Numbered from the stretch's first letter, positions 18,626 through 27,884 are shown. The stretch: DNA of 64,000 nucleotides from Natrinema sp. CBA1119 (GCF_002572525.1 NZ_PDBS01000001.1:372001-436000); one strand, 5' to 3'. Translations and numbers: made by a program. The notes: generated from the sequence alone by a model not told the origin.

Positions 18626-19123
18626 ATGACCGTAGATTCGACCGAAGACCTCTTCGTAGACGGCCTCAAGCACGCGTATCACACCGAACAGCGACTCCTC
18701 GACGCGCTCGAGGAACTCGAGGAGACATCGACGAACGACGAACTCAAATCCGGGTTCGCCGAACACCGTGAGGAGACACAGCAGCAGGTCCAGCGCCTCG
18801 AAGAGGTGTTCGACCAGGTCGACGCCGACGCGGAGGCCGAGGAGGATCCGGTCGTTGAGGGAATGATTCAGGCCCACGAGGAGTTCATGGACAAGGACCC
18901 GAGCGACGAGGCCGCAGACCGGTTCAACATCGCCGCCGGCCAGAAGTCCGAACACTACGAGATCGCCGTTTACGGGAACCTCATCCCGATGGCGGACCAG
19001 CTCGGCATGGACGACGTCGCGGACACCTTAGAGCGGACTCTCCGGGAGGAACAGGACGAACTCGACAGCCTCTCTGAGATGGGTGAGGAGTTCGATTACG
19101 GCGAACTGACGGTTTCGGAGTAG
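18626..19123 (+). CDS. DUF892 (YciF-type) ferritin-like protein
   Basis: 165 residues, all helical, matching the DUF892/YciE-YciF pattern. The protein begins EDLFVDGLKHAYHTEQRLLD, has an E-x6-Y/H arrangement of metal-ligand candidates, a central QKSEHYEIAVYGNLIPMADQ, and a C-terminal ERTLREEQDELD helix. Such proteins are ferritin-fold, stress-linked and probably bind a di-iron centre. It is a monocistronic gene with a TATA-like TTTTATTG near 18541. The open frame starts much earlier (18446), but that part overlaps the amidotransferase gene. Confidence 0.85.
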   Translation: MTVDSTEDLFVDGLKHAYHTEQRLLDALEELEETSTNDELKSGFAEHREETQQQVQRLEEVFDQVDADAEAEEDPVVEGMIQAHEEFMDKDPSDEAADRFNIAAGQKSEHYEIAVYGNLIPMADQLGMDDVADTLERTLREEQDELDSLSEMGEEFDYGELTVSE

Positions 19124-19255
19124 CGACGAGCCGCTCCACATCTTTTTCGGGCGAGCGGTGGCGTTCGGGCGTCGTGTGACGGGGTTCGACGACGACCGCC
19201 TCGGGACTGCCGAAACTGACCGGCAGCCTCTTGCCCGTCCGCCCGGATGTGAGAA

Positions 19256-19765
19256 ATGATGACAGTCGACACTGTCGGTCGGTTCGAACGCGCACTCGAG
19301 GGACTCGACGTGGGGCTCGAGCGCGTCCCGGCCGCCGAGGCGACCGATCGGATCGAAACCATCGTCCAGGAGCCGGCCGTCGGAGCACCGCTGCCGTTCG
19401 AGGGCGTCGCGCTACCCGGCTCGGTGACGACGGCGCCCACGAACCGCGAACTCGAGGCGGCTGAGACCGGCGTCACGCCGGTCGGCTTCGCGATCGCGGA
19501 GTACGGCACCGTCGCCGTCGAGTCGACGGCCGACGGCGCGGAGCCGATCAGCCTCTACCCGGAGCGCCACGTCGCCGTCGTTGCCGAGAGCGACGTGGTG
19601 CCGGACATCAGCGCCGGTTTCGATCGCCTCGCCGACGGCTTCGCGGACGGTCGGGACAGCGTCGTCTTCGCAACTGGCCGGAGCGCCACCGCCGACATGG
19701 GCGATCTCGTCCACGGCGTCCACGGCCCCGGCGACGTTCACGTGATCGTCCTGGAGGACCGATAG
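19256..19765 (+). CDS. LUD-domain (LutC/YkgG-like) protein
   Basis: 169 residues of the LUD fold. The conserved part is TPVGFAIAEYGTVAVES with the ERHVAVVAESDVV strand and the final GDLVHGVHGPGDVHVIVLED motif typical of LutC. It is one base upstream of a large LUD/ferredoxin/CCG fusion gene. Together they resemble a bacterial LutABC lactate oxidation complex split as LutC + LutBA. Two ATGs (19256, 19259) are possible. The oxidised substrate is inferred, since these complexes can also serve other 2-hydroxy acids. Confidence 0.85.
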   Translation: MMTVDTVGRFERALEGLDVGLERVPAAEATDRIETIVQEPAVGAPLPFEGVALPGSVTTAPTNRELEAAETGVTPVGFAIAEYGTVAVESTADGAEPISLYPERHVAVVAESDVVPDISAGFDRLADGFADGRDSVVFATGRSATADMGDLVHGVHGPGDVHVIVLEDR

Positions 19766-19766
19766 A

Positions 19767-22157
19767 ATGGCCCAGCGCACGCGATCACAGCAGGCCGATC
19801 GGATCCGCAACCTGCTCGAGACCGAAGGCGAAGCGATCCACTCCCACGCGAGCGCCTCGAACGCCCGTCGGTACGAGACCTACGGCGCGACCGACGACCT
19901 CGAGGCGCTGCGAACGGACGCCCGATCGATCAAGGAAGACGCTATCGGCCGGCTCCCCGACCTGATCGACACCGTCCGGGAGGCGGTCGAGGCAAACGGC
20001 GGTACCGTCTACGTCGCCGACGACGCTGCGGACGCGAACGCGTACGTGTCCGAGGTCGTCCGGACCGGGACCGAAGAGAACGGCATCGCCGGGGACGGCG
20101 AGACGCCGTCGGTCGTCAAATCGAAGTCGATGACGACCGAGGAGATCGACCTCAACGACGCGCTCGAGACCGAGGGAATCGACGTCACCGAGACCGACCT
20201 CGGCGAGTGGGTGCTGCAGGTGGCCGATGACACGCCCTCGCATATCGTCGGCCCGGCGATGCATATCTCGCGGCCGGAGATCGCCGAGCTGTTCAACGAG
20301 CGGTTCGAGCCCGACGAGCCCTTCGAGACCGCCGAGGAACTCACTCGGTTCGCGCGCGACCACCTCGGCGAGCACATCCGCGAGGCCGACGTGGGGATCA
20401 CCGGCGCGAACTTCGTCGTCGCCGACAGCGGGACGATCACGCTGATCACCAACGAGGGCAACGCCCGCAAGTGCGCGGTGACGCCCGATACCCACGTCGC
20501 GATCGCGGGCGTGGAGAAGCTCATCCCGACGCTGTCGGACCTCGAGCCGTTCGTCGACATCATCGCCAAGAGCGCGACGGGCCAACCGATCTCCCAGTAC
20601 GTGACGATGCTGTCGCCGCCGACGGACTCGCCGACGCTCGATTTCGACCGACCGGACGATCCGATTACGGGCGACGGCGACGGAGCCGCCGACGTGCCGA
20701 GCGGGGCGGACGGAACCGGCGATCCGGATCGGGACTTCCACCTCGTTCTGCTCGACAACGGCCGCATGGACATGCGCGAGGACGACCAGCTCCGGGAGAC
20801 CCTCTATTGCATCCGCTGTGGGGCCTGTTCGAACTCGTGTGCGAACTTTCAGTCCGTCGGCGGCCACGGCTTCGGCGGCGAGACCTATTCGGGCGGGATC
20901 GCCACCGGCTGGGAGGCCGGCGTCCACGGGCAGGAGTCCGCGGCCGAGTTCAACGACCTCTGTACCGGCTGTTCGCGCTGTGTGGACGCCTGCCCGGTGA
21001 AGATCGACATTCCGTGGATCAACACCGTCGTCAGAGACCGAGTTAATCGGAGCGGCGAGTCGGAATCGTACGACTTCCTCGTCGACGGCCTCACGCCCGA
21101 CCTCGAGGAGGGCGGACTCGATCCCGGCAAGCGCTTCTTCGGCAATATCGGCACCGTCGCGAAGGTCGCCAGCGCGACCGCGCCCGTCTCGAACTGGCTG
21201 GCCGACGCGGGTCCGGTCCGTGCGGCGCTCGAGCACACCCTCGGCATCGACCGGCGGCGCGATCTTCCTTCGTTCCAGCGGGAATCGCTCGTGGATTGGT
21301 TCGAGGGGCGAGGTGGCGAAGCCACCTCGAAAAAGCGAGCGGCAGAGCCGCGAGCACAGCGAGGCGGGGTGGAGGCATCGAGTAAACGGGTCGAACGGGC
21401 CGGGTCTCGAGCAGACGCAGACGGCGATGGGGCTGCCCTCGACCGCGAGATCGTCCTCTATCCCGACGTCTACACGAACTACGTCGACGTCGACCGCGGG
21501 AAGGCCGCCGTCCGGACGCTCGAGGCGCTGGGCGTTCCCGTTCGCGTTCCGGACCTGCCCGAGAGCGGGCGCGCAGCGCTCTCCCAGGGGATGATCGCGA
21601 CGGCCGACCGGCAGGCCAGTGAGCTCTACGCCGCCCTCGCCGAGGATCTCGATGCCGGCCGGGACGTGGTCGTCATCGAGCCCTCCGATCTGGCGGCCGT
21701 CCATCGCGAGTACGAGCGCTTGCTCCCCGAGGGGTCCGTCGAGCGGCTCCGCGCGAACAGCTACGAGATCTGCGAATACGTCTACGGGCTGCTCGAGAAC
21801 GGGGCCGATCCGGAGACGCTGTCGACCGGCGACGGCGCGGAGCCGGTGGCGTATCACTCCCACTGCCAGCAGCGCACGCTCGACCTCGAGGCACCGACCG
21901 TGGCCGTCCTCGAGCGCTGTGGCTATGCACCCGAGACCTCCAGCGCCGAGTGCTGTGGCATGGCGGGCTCGTTCGGCTACAAGCGGGAGTACTACGAGCT
22001 GAGTATGGACGTCGGCGAGCGGCTGGCGTCGGAAGTCGAGGGCGCGGAGACCGTCGTGGCCTCGGGAACCTCCTGTGGGGACCAGCTCGAGACGCTGCTC
22101 GAGCGAGAGGTTCCCCATCCGATCGAGTTGCTCGCCCCCGGTGGGTATCGGGCGTAG
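19767..22157 (+). CDS. LutB-LutA type fusion: LUD domain, two [4Fe-4S] motifs and CCG domain
   Basis: 796 residues. An N-terminal LUD domain (to about 310, with GITGANFVVADSGTITLITN) is followed by two ferredoxin-type clusters, CIRCGACSNSC from 348 and CTGCSRCVDACP from 399. A CCG-type heterodisulfide-reductase-like domain ends in SSAECCGMAGSFG near 729. In bacteria these are separate LutB and LutA proteins; here they are fused. The complex would pass electrons from lactate (or a similar acid) to the respiratory chain. A GGAGG site precedes the ATG. Residues about 512-555 form a basic Lys/Arg/Gly linker, unlike the acidic rest, encoded by palindromic GC-rich DNA (see findings). Confidence 0.88.
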   Translation: MAQRTRSQQADRIRNLLETEGEAIHSHASASNARRYETYGATDDLEALRTDARSIKEDAIGRLPDLIDTVREAVEANGGTVYVADDAADANAYVSEVVRTGTEENGIAGDGETPSVVKSKSMTTEEIDLNDALETEGIDVTETDLGEWVLQVADDTPSHIVGPAMHISRPEIAELFNERFEPDEPFETAEELTRFARDHLGEHIREADVGITGANFVVADSGTITLITNEGNARKCAVTPDTHVAIAGVEKLIPTLSDLEPFVDIIAKSATGQPISQYVTMLSPPTDSPTLDFDRPDDPITGDGDGAADVPSGADGTGDPDRDFHLVLLDNGRMDMREDDQLRETLYCIRCGACSNSCANFQSVGGHGFGGETYSGGIATGWEAGVHGQESAAEFNDLCTGCSRCVDACPVKIDIPWINTVVRDRVNRSGESESYDFLVDGLTPDLEEGGLDPGKRFFGNIGTVAKVASATAPVSNWLADAGPVRAALEHTLGIDRRRDLPSFQRESLVDWFEGRGGEATSKKRAAEPRAQRGGVEASSKRVERAGSRADADGDGAALDREIVLYPDVYTNYVDVDRGKAAVRTLEALGVPVRVPDLPESGRAALSQGMIATADRQASELYAALAEDLDAGRDVVVIEPSDLAAVHREYERLLPEGSVERLRANSYEICEYVYGLLENGADPETLSTGDGAEPVAYHSHCQQRTLDLEAPTVAVLERCGYAPETSSAECCGMAGSFGYKREYYELSMDVGERLASEVEGAETVVASGTSCGDQLETLLEREVPHPIELLAPGGYRA
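21306..21327. repeat. Inverted repeat within the LUD fusion gene linker
   Basis: CGAGGTGGC and GCCACCTCG are exact complements separated by GAA, giving a 9-bp stem. It lies in the stretch coding for the odd basic linker. It is followed by a second imperfect GCGAGCGGC/GCCGCGAGC pair. Confidence 0.7.
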
Positions 22158-22297
22158 CGGACGCTCGGCATCTTCCGCAGCGGTCGCGGTCCCTTTCGCG
22201 GATGTCGTTGGGAGGTACTGTCGAGTCCCGACCGTCGATCCGGGGGATCATCGGAGAAAGATGTAAGTATGTGGTGCGGTGTAACATAACGCGGTAA

Positions 22298-23596
22298 ATG
22301 TCCACAGTAGACAGGGCGGTTCTCCGTAATCGGGTCGAGGACAAGCGCGAGGAACTCGTCGATCTCTTCGAAGAACTCATCGCCCAGGAGTCCGTGACCG
22401 GCAACGAAAAGCCCGCACAGGAGGTCGTCATGTCGCGGTTGGAATCCCGCGGTCTCGAGGTCGACACGTGGGAACCCGACGCCGACGAACTACGGGACCA
22501 CCCCGGGTTCTTCGAGACCTCGTCCTACGCGGAGTACGGGTACGAGGACCGCCCGAACGTCGCAGCGACGAGGAACGGCGTCGGAGACGGGCGATCACTA
22601 ACCCTGAGCGGACACGTCGACGTCGTTCCGGTCGACGAAGACGAGTGGCGCTACGATCCGTGGGGCGCCACGGTCGAAGACGGTCGCCTCTACGGACGCG
22701 GTAGCAACGATATGCTCGGCGGCGTCGCGTCCATTCTCGTCGCCGTCGAGGTGCTCGACGACCTCGACGTTGAACTGACCGGCGACCTCACGATCCAAAC
22801 GACCGTCGAAGAGGAAGACGGCGGCCCCGGCGGCGTCCTCTCCGCGCTCGAGCGCGGCTATCGGCCCGACGCGGCGATCATCACCGAACCCTCGGGTCTC
22901 CCGAACATCGGGATGGCGAGCGCCGGCGTCATGTACTTCCGCGTTCGCGTGCCTGGAAAGTCGGCACACGCCGCGCAGGGCTACGCTGGCGTGAACGCGA
23001 TCGGGAAGGCGACGAAACTCTATCGGGCGCTCGACCAGCTGGACCAGGAACGGAAATCGCGCATCTCCTACGAGCCGGCCGTTCGGCAGAACCCGGAACT
23101 CGACGGTCACGAGACCAACCTGAACGTGGGCAACATCGACGGCGGCGACTGGCCTTCGACGGTCCCGTCCGAGGCGGTACTGGAGGGGCGGATCGGCTGG
23201 CCGCCCGGCGAAACACGCGAGGAGGTTCGGGCGGACGTGGAAGCGGCCGTGCGAGACACCGCCGAGAACGACGAGTGGCTGTCCAAACACGCGCCCGAGT
23301 TCGAGTGGTTCGGCTGGAACGCCGCGCCGCACGAACTCGACACCGACGCGGAGATCGTTCGGCTCGCGCGGGCGAACGCGGAGACGGTCACCGGCGGGGA
23401 AACGACCTTCGGGGGCGGAAGCGCCGGCAACGACGAGCGATTTTACAACCGCTACTACGACATCCCCTGTCCATCGGTCGGTCCGCGCGGCGACAACATC
23501 CACGGTGCCGACGAGTACGTGGAGATAGATTCGTTGGTCGAAACGGCGCAAACGCTCGCGCTGACGGCTATCGACTGGTGCGGAACCCGAGAGTAA
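22298..23596 (+). CDS. M20-family metallopeptidase (ArgE/DapE-like deacylase)
   Basis: 432 residues with M20 signatures: the first zinc ligand in SGHVDVVP, the bridging Asp in YGRGSNDMLGG, the catalytic Glu pair in TTVEEEDGG, a dimerisation domain after KSAHAAQGY, and the last His in GDNIHGADE. Members remove acyl groups from N-acetylornithine, succinyl-diaminopimelate or related amides. With no arginine or lysine genes nearby the substrate stays open. A TATA-like GTAAGTATG about 30 nt before the ATG suggests a leaderless mRNA. Confidence 0.88.
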   Translation: MSTVDRAVLRNRVEDKREELVDLFEELIAQESVTGNEKPAQEVVMSRLESRGLEVDTWEPDADELRDHPGFFETSSYAEYGYEDRPNVAATRNGVGDGRSLTLSGHVDVVPVDEDEWRYDPWGATVEDGRLYGRGSNDMLGGVASILVAVEVLDDLDVELTGDLTIQTTVEEEDGGPGGVLSALERGYRPDAAIITEPSGLPNIGMASAGVMYFRVRVPGKSAHAAQGYAGVNAIGKATKLYRALDQLDQERKSRISYEPAVRQNPELDGHETNLNVGNIDGGDWPSTVPSEAVLEGRIGWPPGETREEVRADVEAAVRDTAENDEWLSKHAPEFEWFGWNAAPHELDTDAEIVRLARANAETVTGGETTFGGGSAGNDERFYNRYYDIPCPSVGPRGDNIHGADEYVEIDSLVETAQTLALTAIDWCGTRE

Positions 23597-23800
23597 CGTA
23601 GACCAGCTACTCCGGACCATCGGCGACTCGCTCCACCGCCGCACAGGGTCACGTCTCACGCCGTGACGTTGGTCGCCAGGTGATGGGTGACCGTATCGGT
23701 CTCTCGGAGAGGGTCCTCGTTCCGCAGGCGCAACTGCTGACGACGGCAGCCTCGGGGCCGCCTTCGCGTCGCTTCGGCCACCGAAACAGTCTGGGATAGT

Positions 23801-23808
23801 GATATACG
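23801..23808 (+). promoter_or_regulatory. TATA-like box of the enoyl-CoA hydratase gene
   Basis: GATATACG is centred about 29 nt before the ATG at 23834, so the mRNA is probably leaderless or nearly so. Confidence 0.5.
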
Positions 23809-23833
23809 TCTCACCGTTGATGGTAGAGCTGGT

Positions 23834-24622
23834 ATGCTTGGTGAAGACGTACTCCTGGACGTACAGGACGGCATCGCGACCGTCACGCTGAACCAACCGG
23901 ATCGGATGAACGCCCTCTCGGCGGGCATCAAAACCGGTATCGAGGAAGCCCTCGACGAAGTATCCGACCGAGACGACGCACGAGTCGTCGTCTTCGAGGG
24001 GGCGGGGAAGGCGTTCTGCGCCGGCGGCGACATCAGCGGCATGGACGACGCCGAGTACACGGACCACGAACGCACTCGGGACATCGTCGAGGACTGCGCG
24101 GCGATCCCGATTCGCATCTACAACCTCGAGCTGCCGACGGTGGCGACGGTCGACGGCTACTGCGTCGGGGCCGGCGTCGGCGTCGCGATGTCCTGTGACA
24201 TGGTGCTGGCGAGCGACCGCGCCCGGTTCGGACTCGCGTTCCGGAACATCGGCCTGACGCTCGATTACGCGACGTCGCTGTTCGTCACGCGAGCCGTCGG
24301 CCCGTACGTCGCGAAGGAACTGGCGCTCACCGGCGAGACGATCACCGGCGAGGAGGCCGACGAAATCGGGCTGATCAACCACGCGTATCCGTCCGACGAG
24401 TTCGAGGCCGAGGCGGGCGATCTGATCGAGCGGATCGCTACCGGACCGACGGTCGCGCTGCACTACTCCGTTCGCAACATCGACCGATCGCACAACAGTT
24501 CGATCCGCGAGGTCGTCGAGCGGGAAGCGCAGTCCCAGAACCTCGCCAGTAGCACGCGGGATCACCAGGAAGGCGTCGAGGCGTTCGGCGAGGACCGCGA
24601 TCCCTCGTTCGAAGGACACTAA
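23834..24622 (+). CDS. Enoyl-CoA hydratase/isomerase family protein
   Basis: 262 residues of the crotonase fold. GAGKAFCAGGDISGM gives the first oxyanion-hole segment, followed by VDGYCVGAGVGVAMSCDMVL and the second Gly segment. The Glu at the position after DYATSL differs from classic hydratases (Glu144/Glu164), so hydratase activity is not certain; isomerase or hydrolase activity is possible. It converges with a paralogue of nearly the same length only 28 bp away, suggesting related roles in acyl-CoA breakdown. Confidence 0.88.
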   Translation: MLGEDVLLDVQDGIATVTLNQPDRMNALSAGIKTGIEEALDEVSDRDDARVVVFEGAGKAFCAGGDISGMDDAEYTDHERTRDIVEDCAAIPIRIYNLELPTVATVDGYCVGAGVGVAMSCDMVLASDRARFGLAFRNIGLTLDYATSLFVTRAVGPYVAKELALTGETITGEEADEIGLINHAYPSDEFEAEAGDLIERIATGPTVALHYSVRNIDRSHNSSIREVVEREAQSQNLASSTRDHQEGVEAFGEDRDPSFEGH

Positions 24623-24650
24623 CCGCGTTCCGGCCGGTCTCGAGTGGCTG

Positions 24651-25442
24651 TCACTGCCCTCGGAACTCCGGCTCCTCGCCGTTGCGTAGCGCCTCGACCG
24701 CACGTTGATAGTCCTCGGTCTCGAAGACGATCGTCTGCCGCGTCGCCTCGTTTGCCAGCGCGTCGTCGAGGCTCGTTTCGTGACTCGTCCTGATGAGCTC
24801 CTTGATGTGTTTGAGAGCGATCGGCGGCCCGTTCGCGATCTCCGCGACGATCTCGTCGGCCCGGTCCTCGAACTCGTCGGTCGGAAAGACGTGATTCACG
24901 AGTCCGAGATCGCGAGCGCGGTCACCGTCGATGATCCGGCCGGTCATCGTCAGTTCCATGGCGAGTCCGCGACCGACGAGCCGGGGGAGGACGTACGAGA
25001 TCCCACAGTCCATGCTCAGGCCGAAGCGCACGTGCGAAAAGCCGATTCTGGTTCGTTCGCTCGCGAGCGGAACGTCGCACGCGATAGCGAACCCCGCCGC
25101 ATCGCCGATGGCCGGTCCGTCGATCTTCCCGATGACGGGGAGCGGATGCGTGATGATCTCTCGGACGAGCCTGTGCTCGTGGCGCTGAATTTGCTCGAGG
25201 GAGTCGTGTATCGATCCGTCCTCGTCGTCCGACTCACCCATCGACTCCACGTCGAACCCCGACGAGAACGCGTCCCCGGCACCCTGCAGGACGATACACC
25301 GCGCCTCGGTGTCGCGCGCCGCCTGCAACGCGTCGTAGATCGCGAGATAATCGTCTCGAGAGAGGGGGTTCCCTCGCTCGGGCTCGTCCATCGTGATCGT
25401 GACGACGCGATCGGCAAACTCGGTGTCGATGCTGGCCGACAT
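24651..25442 (-). CDS. Enoyl-CoA hydratase/isomerase family protein (second paralogue)
   Basis: 263 residues with the crotonase pattern: GAGDAFSSGFDVESM replaces the usual GxxxFxAGxDxxxM, then KIDGPAIGDAAGFAIACDVPL and FGLSMDCGISYVLPRLVG. The C-terminus ends NGEEPEFRGQ as in the family. It pairs convergently with the preceding gene; the two share features such as the H-V-F/Y-P-S/T-D-E-F segment, so they are likely paralogues. The substrate is unknown. Confidence 0.87.
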   Translation of the reverse strand: MSASIDTEFADRVVTITMDEPERGNPLSRDDYLAIYDALQAARDTEARCIVLQGAGDAFSSGFDVESMGESDDEDGSIHDSLEQIQRHEHRLVREIITHPLPVIGKIDGPAIGDAAGFAIACDVPLASERTRIGFSHVRFGLSMDCGISYVLPRLVGRGLAMELTMTGRIIDGDRARDLGLVNHVFPTDEFEDRADEIVAEIANGPPIALKHIKELIRTSHETSLDDALANEATRQTIVFETEDYQRAVEALRNGEEPEFRGQ

Positions 25443-25609
25443 GGTCGGTCACGTCACCGAGTACGCGTGTAAAATTTCCGCACGGTCCGGTGCCTCCGGG
25501 AGACCAGCCCGAGCCCCTCGACAGCCTGCGGTCGGATTTTTGTCCGTGCCGTTCGAGCATCGGGACTCGAGCCTCTACTATTACGTGGCTCCGGCGACGC
25601 CGTAGCAGC

Positions 25610-26050
25610 ATGCAGTCGCTCTCCATGCGTGATCACGTCCGCCCGACCGGCGGCGACTACCCGGACGGGATCTATCGCGTCGTCGGAACGAGCGAGGGGG
25701 CCGCGACGCTGCTCCGTGTCGGAGACGCCGACGGTCGCCGAGTCAACACCGGCGAAATCGTGACGGTCAGCGACGGCGAACTCGAGGTGTTCGAGCCGGC
25801 GGAAAACCCAGACGGGAATCGGCCGCTCGGGGAGATCGCGGCCTCGAGCCTCGCGATGCTCCCCTGGCGATTCCGAGCGTTCGGTGGTCAACTGGTCGCA
25901 CACCCGCTTCCGACGGCGATCGCGACGGCGCTCGTCGCGGTCGGCTTCGTCGGCGATTCGCTCGGTCCCTTTTCGGAGCCCGTTGCGAGCGTCGTGCTGT
26001 TCATCGGTATCGTCGGACTCGCGTACGTCGGCAGTGGCTCTCTGGGCTGA
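25610..26050 (+). CDS. Haloarchaeal membrane protein of unknown function
   Basis: 146 residues from the ATG at 25610 (a second ATG at 25625 is possible). The soluble N-terminal half (GIYRVVGTSEGAATLLRVGD, then a strand-rich acidic part) resembles a small beta domain. The C-terminal half has two hydrophobic segments, LPTAIATALVAVGFVG and VASVVLFIGIVGLAYVG. I do not recognise the family. The gene converges with DUF3194/prefoldin genes. Confidence 0.65.
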   Translation: MQSLSMRDHVRPTGGDYPDGIYRVVGTSEGAATLLRVGDADGRRVNTGEIVTVSDGELEVFEPAENPDGNRPLGEIAASSLAMLPWRFRAFGGQLVAHPLPTAIATALVAVGFVGDSLGPFSEPVASVVLFIGIVGLAYVGSGSLG

Positions 26051-26073
26051 TACGTGAACGCGAGTAGAGTTCG

Positions 26074-26328
26074 CTACTCCTCGAACAGTTCGTCGACCGC
26101 GTGTCGCGCCGCGAGCGCGGCGTCGTCGGCGACCTGTTCGGGGTCGGCCTCGTCTTCGTCCTCGGGCGCGTTGAGGTAGACATCGACCTCGAGAACGCCG
26201 TCCTCGAAGACGACGGTCACGTCGTAATCGCGCACGTCGGATTGTTTGTACTGCGAGAAGATCACGCCCTCTGCAGCGTCGGCTGCCGTCTGGACGAGGG
26301 TCTCGTCAGACGGCTCGTCGGTCGACAT
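26074..26328 (-). CDS. DUF3194 family protein
   Basis: 84 acidic residues starting MSTDEPSDETLVQTAADAAEG, then a strand pair YDVTVVFEDGVLEVDVYL and a helical end. This small archaeal family is regularly found directly behind prefoldin beta, as here: the ATG abuts the prefoldin stop. The function is unknown; a link to co-chaperone or translation work is inferred from the gene order only. Confidence 0.85.
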   Translation of the reverse strand: MSTDEPSDETLVQTAADAAEGVIFSQYKQSDVRDYDVTVVFEDGVLEVDVYLNAPEDEDEADPEQVADDAALAARHAVDELFEE

Positions 26329-26727
26329 TTATGCGCCGCCAGCGCCCGGGCCGCCGGGGCCGGCCGGACCGCCCATGCCGCCGCCACCGCCGAGCATGTC
26401 CTCGAGTTCCTCCTGGAGACTCTCGAACTGGTCCTGCACGCGTTCTTCTTGCTTCTCGAGGGTCTCGAGGCGGATCTCGAGCGTGTCGACCTTCTCCTCG
26501 AGGTCTTCCTCGGCCTGGTCGTAGTCCGTCTCGACGAGGAGTTCGCCGACGTTCCGGTACATGGTCGTTCCCTCGTCAATGTTCTCGAGTTCGTCGAGAG
26601 CGTTCTGGGCCTCGGTGAGTCCCGACTCCGCTTCCTGTTTCTGGACGGCGACTTCCTGTGCCGTCTCCTGAAGGTCCTGTAGCTGCTCGATTTTCTCCTG
26701 TGCTTCGGGCGGCAGGTTTCCTTGCAT
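26329..26727 (-). CDS. pfdB: Prefoldin subunit beta
   Basis: 132 residues with two long coiled-coil helices joined by a short beta hairpin ([18 protein letters not shown]), the prefoldin beta layout. It ends in a Gly/Met/Pro-rich tail ([19 protein letters not shown]). With the alpha subunit it forms the hexameric chaperone that delivers unfolded proteins to the thermosome. A TATA-like CCTTTATC about 27 nt upstream suggests a leaderless transcript that also carries the DUF3194 gene. Confidence 0.94.
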   Translation of the reverse strand: MQGNLPPEAQEKIEQLQDLQETAQEVAVQKQEAESGLTEAQNALDELENIDEGTTMYRNVGELLVETDYDQAEEDLEEKVDTLEIRLETLEKQEERVQDQFESLQEELEDMLGGGGGMGGPAGPGGPGAGGA

Positions 26728-26829
26728 ATCTCGACCGTCGCCCTCCGGACTGATAAAGGCCAGCTTTGTCTTCCGATTCGCCGTCCGGCCGCGGACCGGC
26801 TGCCAACCTATCAGCAGCGTCCGAACGGG

Positions 26830-27378
26830 CTACTCCGAGCCGTTACCGTCCGCTGCAACCGCTTCGGCGCTGGCCCCCGGCACAGCGGCGCTGTCGGTCC
26901 GAATCACGAGATAGCCGCCGACGGTGAAGAGCGCGCCCCAGAGCAAGAACGCTGCGTCCCACAGGATGATCGGGCCGGGTCCGGCAGGCCAGACGTGGTG
27001 CAGCCCGAGTAGCTGGTGATCGACGAGCCCCTCGACGACGTTGAACACGCCCCAGCCCATGATCACCGCGCCGAGCAAGATGCGTCCGGATTTCGGCACC
27101 GGATGAAACCGCCACGCGCGGGAAAACAGGACGAGCCCGATGATCGTGAAGGTGTACGTCGCGAGGTGGAAGAGTCCGTCAGCCATCACGTTGAGTTCCA
27201 GATCCGTCGCGACGCTCGAGTCGGGATACGACGACAGCATATTGTGAATCTGGAGGATCTGGTGGAAGACGATCCCATCGAAGAAGCCGCCTAACCCCAC
27301 TCCGAGTGCGAGGCCGGCGATCACCAGCGGCTTGGCGTCCCGTCGCAATCCGAGCCACGTCTCGTCACGTTCGGCCAT
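26830..27378 (-). CDS. DUF2243 membrane protein
   Basis: 182 residues with four predicted membrane segments. The family hallmark FFDGIVFHQILQIHNMLSSY sits in the first loop, followed by MADGLFH and a second DHQLLGLHHV His cluster. The conserved His residues suggest metal or haem binding, but no function is established. The gene is preceded by a TATA-like TTTTTATC about 27 nt before the ATG. The C-terminal tail is Ala/Glu-rich and not conserved-looking. Confidence 0.85.
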   Translation of the reverse strand: MAERDETWLGLRRDAKPLVIAGLALGVGLGGFFDGIVFHQILQIHNMLSSYPDSSVATDLELNVMADGLFHLATYTFTIIGLVLFSRAWRFHPVPKSGRILLGAVIMGWGVFNVVEGLVDHQLLGLHHVWPAGPGPIILWDAAFLLWGALFTVGGYLVIRTDSAAVPGASAEAVAADGNGSE

Positions 27379-27462
27379 ACTGGTTCCTCGAACGAAGCGA
27401 TAAAAACGCCGGTGCCTGCCTGTTCCGGGATCACGGGCGTTCTCAGAGTCGATACCGAGGAG

Positions 27463-27729
27463 TTAGCGCGACTCGAGAACCCGTGTGCCCGCGTCGGCGG
27501 TCCGTTCCGCCACGTCGATCAGCGAAAACCAGGTGTTCAGCGCCGCCCGCAGGGCGACCACGTCGGCGGCGACGATCTCGATCAGAAGCCGGCTGCCGTC
27601 TCGCTCGAGGCTCGTTCGAGAGCGCTCGTCGTCGATCTCGCCGATTTCACGTGCGACGCTCTCGGCGATCAATCGGGCACGCGACGCACTCTCGTACTCG
27701 AACTCGAGGGTCGCGTCGTGAGAAGACAC
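27463..27729 (-). CDS. pcc1: KEOPS complex subunit Pcc1
   Basis: 88 residues with the Pcc1 fold: a first strand ATLEFEYES, the helix RARLIAESVAREIGE, and the C-terminal helix LRAALNTWFSLIDVAERTAD. Pcc1 is the small dimerising subunit of KEOPS, which makes the t6A37 modification of ANN-decoding tRNAs. It starts with GTG 3 nt after the rpoP stop and is the third gene of rpl37ae-rpoP-pcc1. No other KEOPS gene is in the window. Confidence 0.9.
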   Translation of the reverse strand: MSSHDATLEFEYESASRARLIAESVAREIGEIDDERSRTSLERDGSRLLIEIVAADVVALRAALNTWFSLIDVAERTADAGTRVLESR

Positions 27730-27732
27730 GCG

Positions 27733-27867
27733 TTACTGGACGTCGACTTCCTTCACGTCGCGGCTGCGCTCTTTCAGGAGCACGCGGTGACCGCAGTAGG
27801 GACAGCGGACGCCGCCGTACTCGTCGAGCTGGACGTCGCGTTTACAGCGGGAGCATTTGTAACTCAT
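27733..27867 (-). CDS. rpoP: RNA polymerase subunit P (Rpb12-like)
   Basis: 44 residues: [19 protein letters not shown], then [20 protein letters not shown]. Two CxxC pairs form one zinc ribbon, as in archaeal RpoP and eukaryotic Rpb12. It lies 17 bp behind rpl37ae and 3 bp before pcc1, the standard archaeal gene order. It is a structural subunit of RNA polymerase. Confidence 0.95.
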   Translation of the reverse strand: MSYKCSRCKRDVQLDEYGGVRCPYCGHRVLLKERSRDVKEVDVQ

Positions 27868-27884
27868 ACTGGTCTCGAAGCGGG

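Noticed and set aside
19785-22118. 777-codon minus-strand open frame opposite the LUD fusion gene
   Set aside because: Shadow of a gene with intact Fe-S motifs; the predicted product is low-complexity Arg/Gly/Asp with no domain.
22598-24703. 701-codon minus-strand open frame across the M20 and enoyl-CoA hydratase genes
   Set aside because: It spans two unrelated genes and their intergenic promoter, which a real gene would not.
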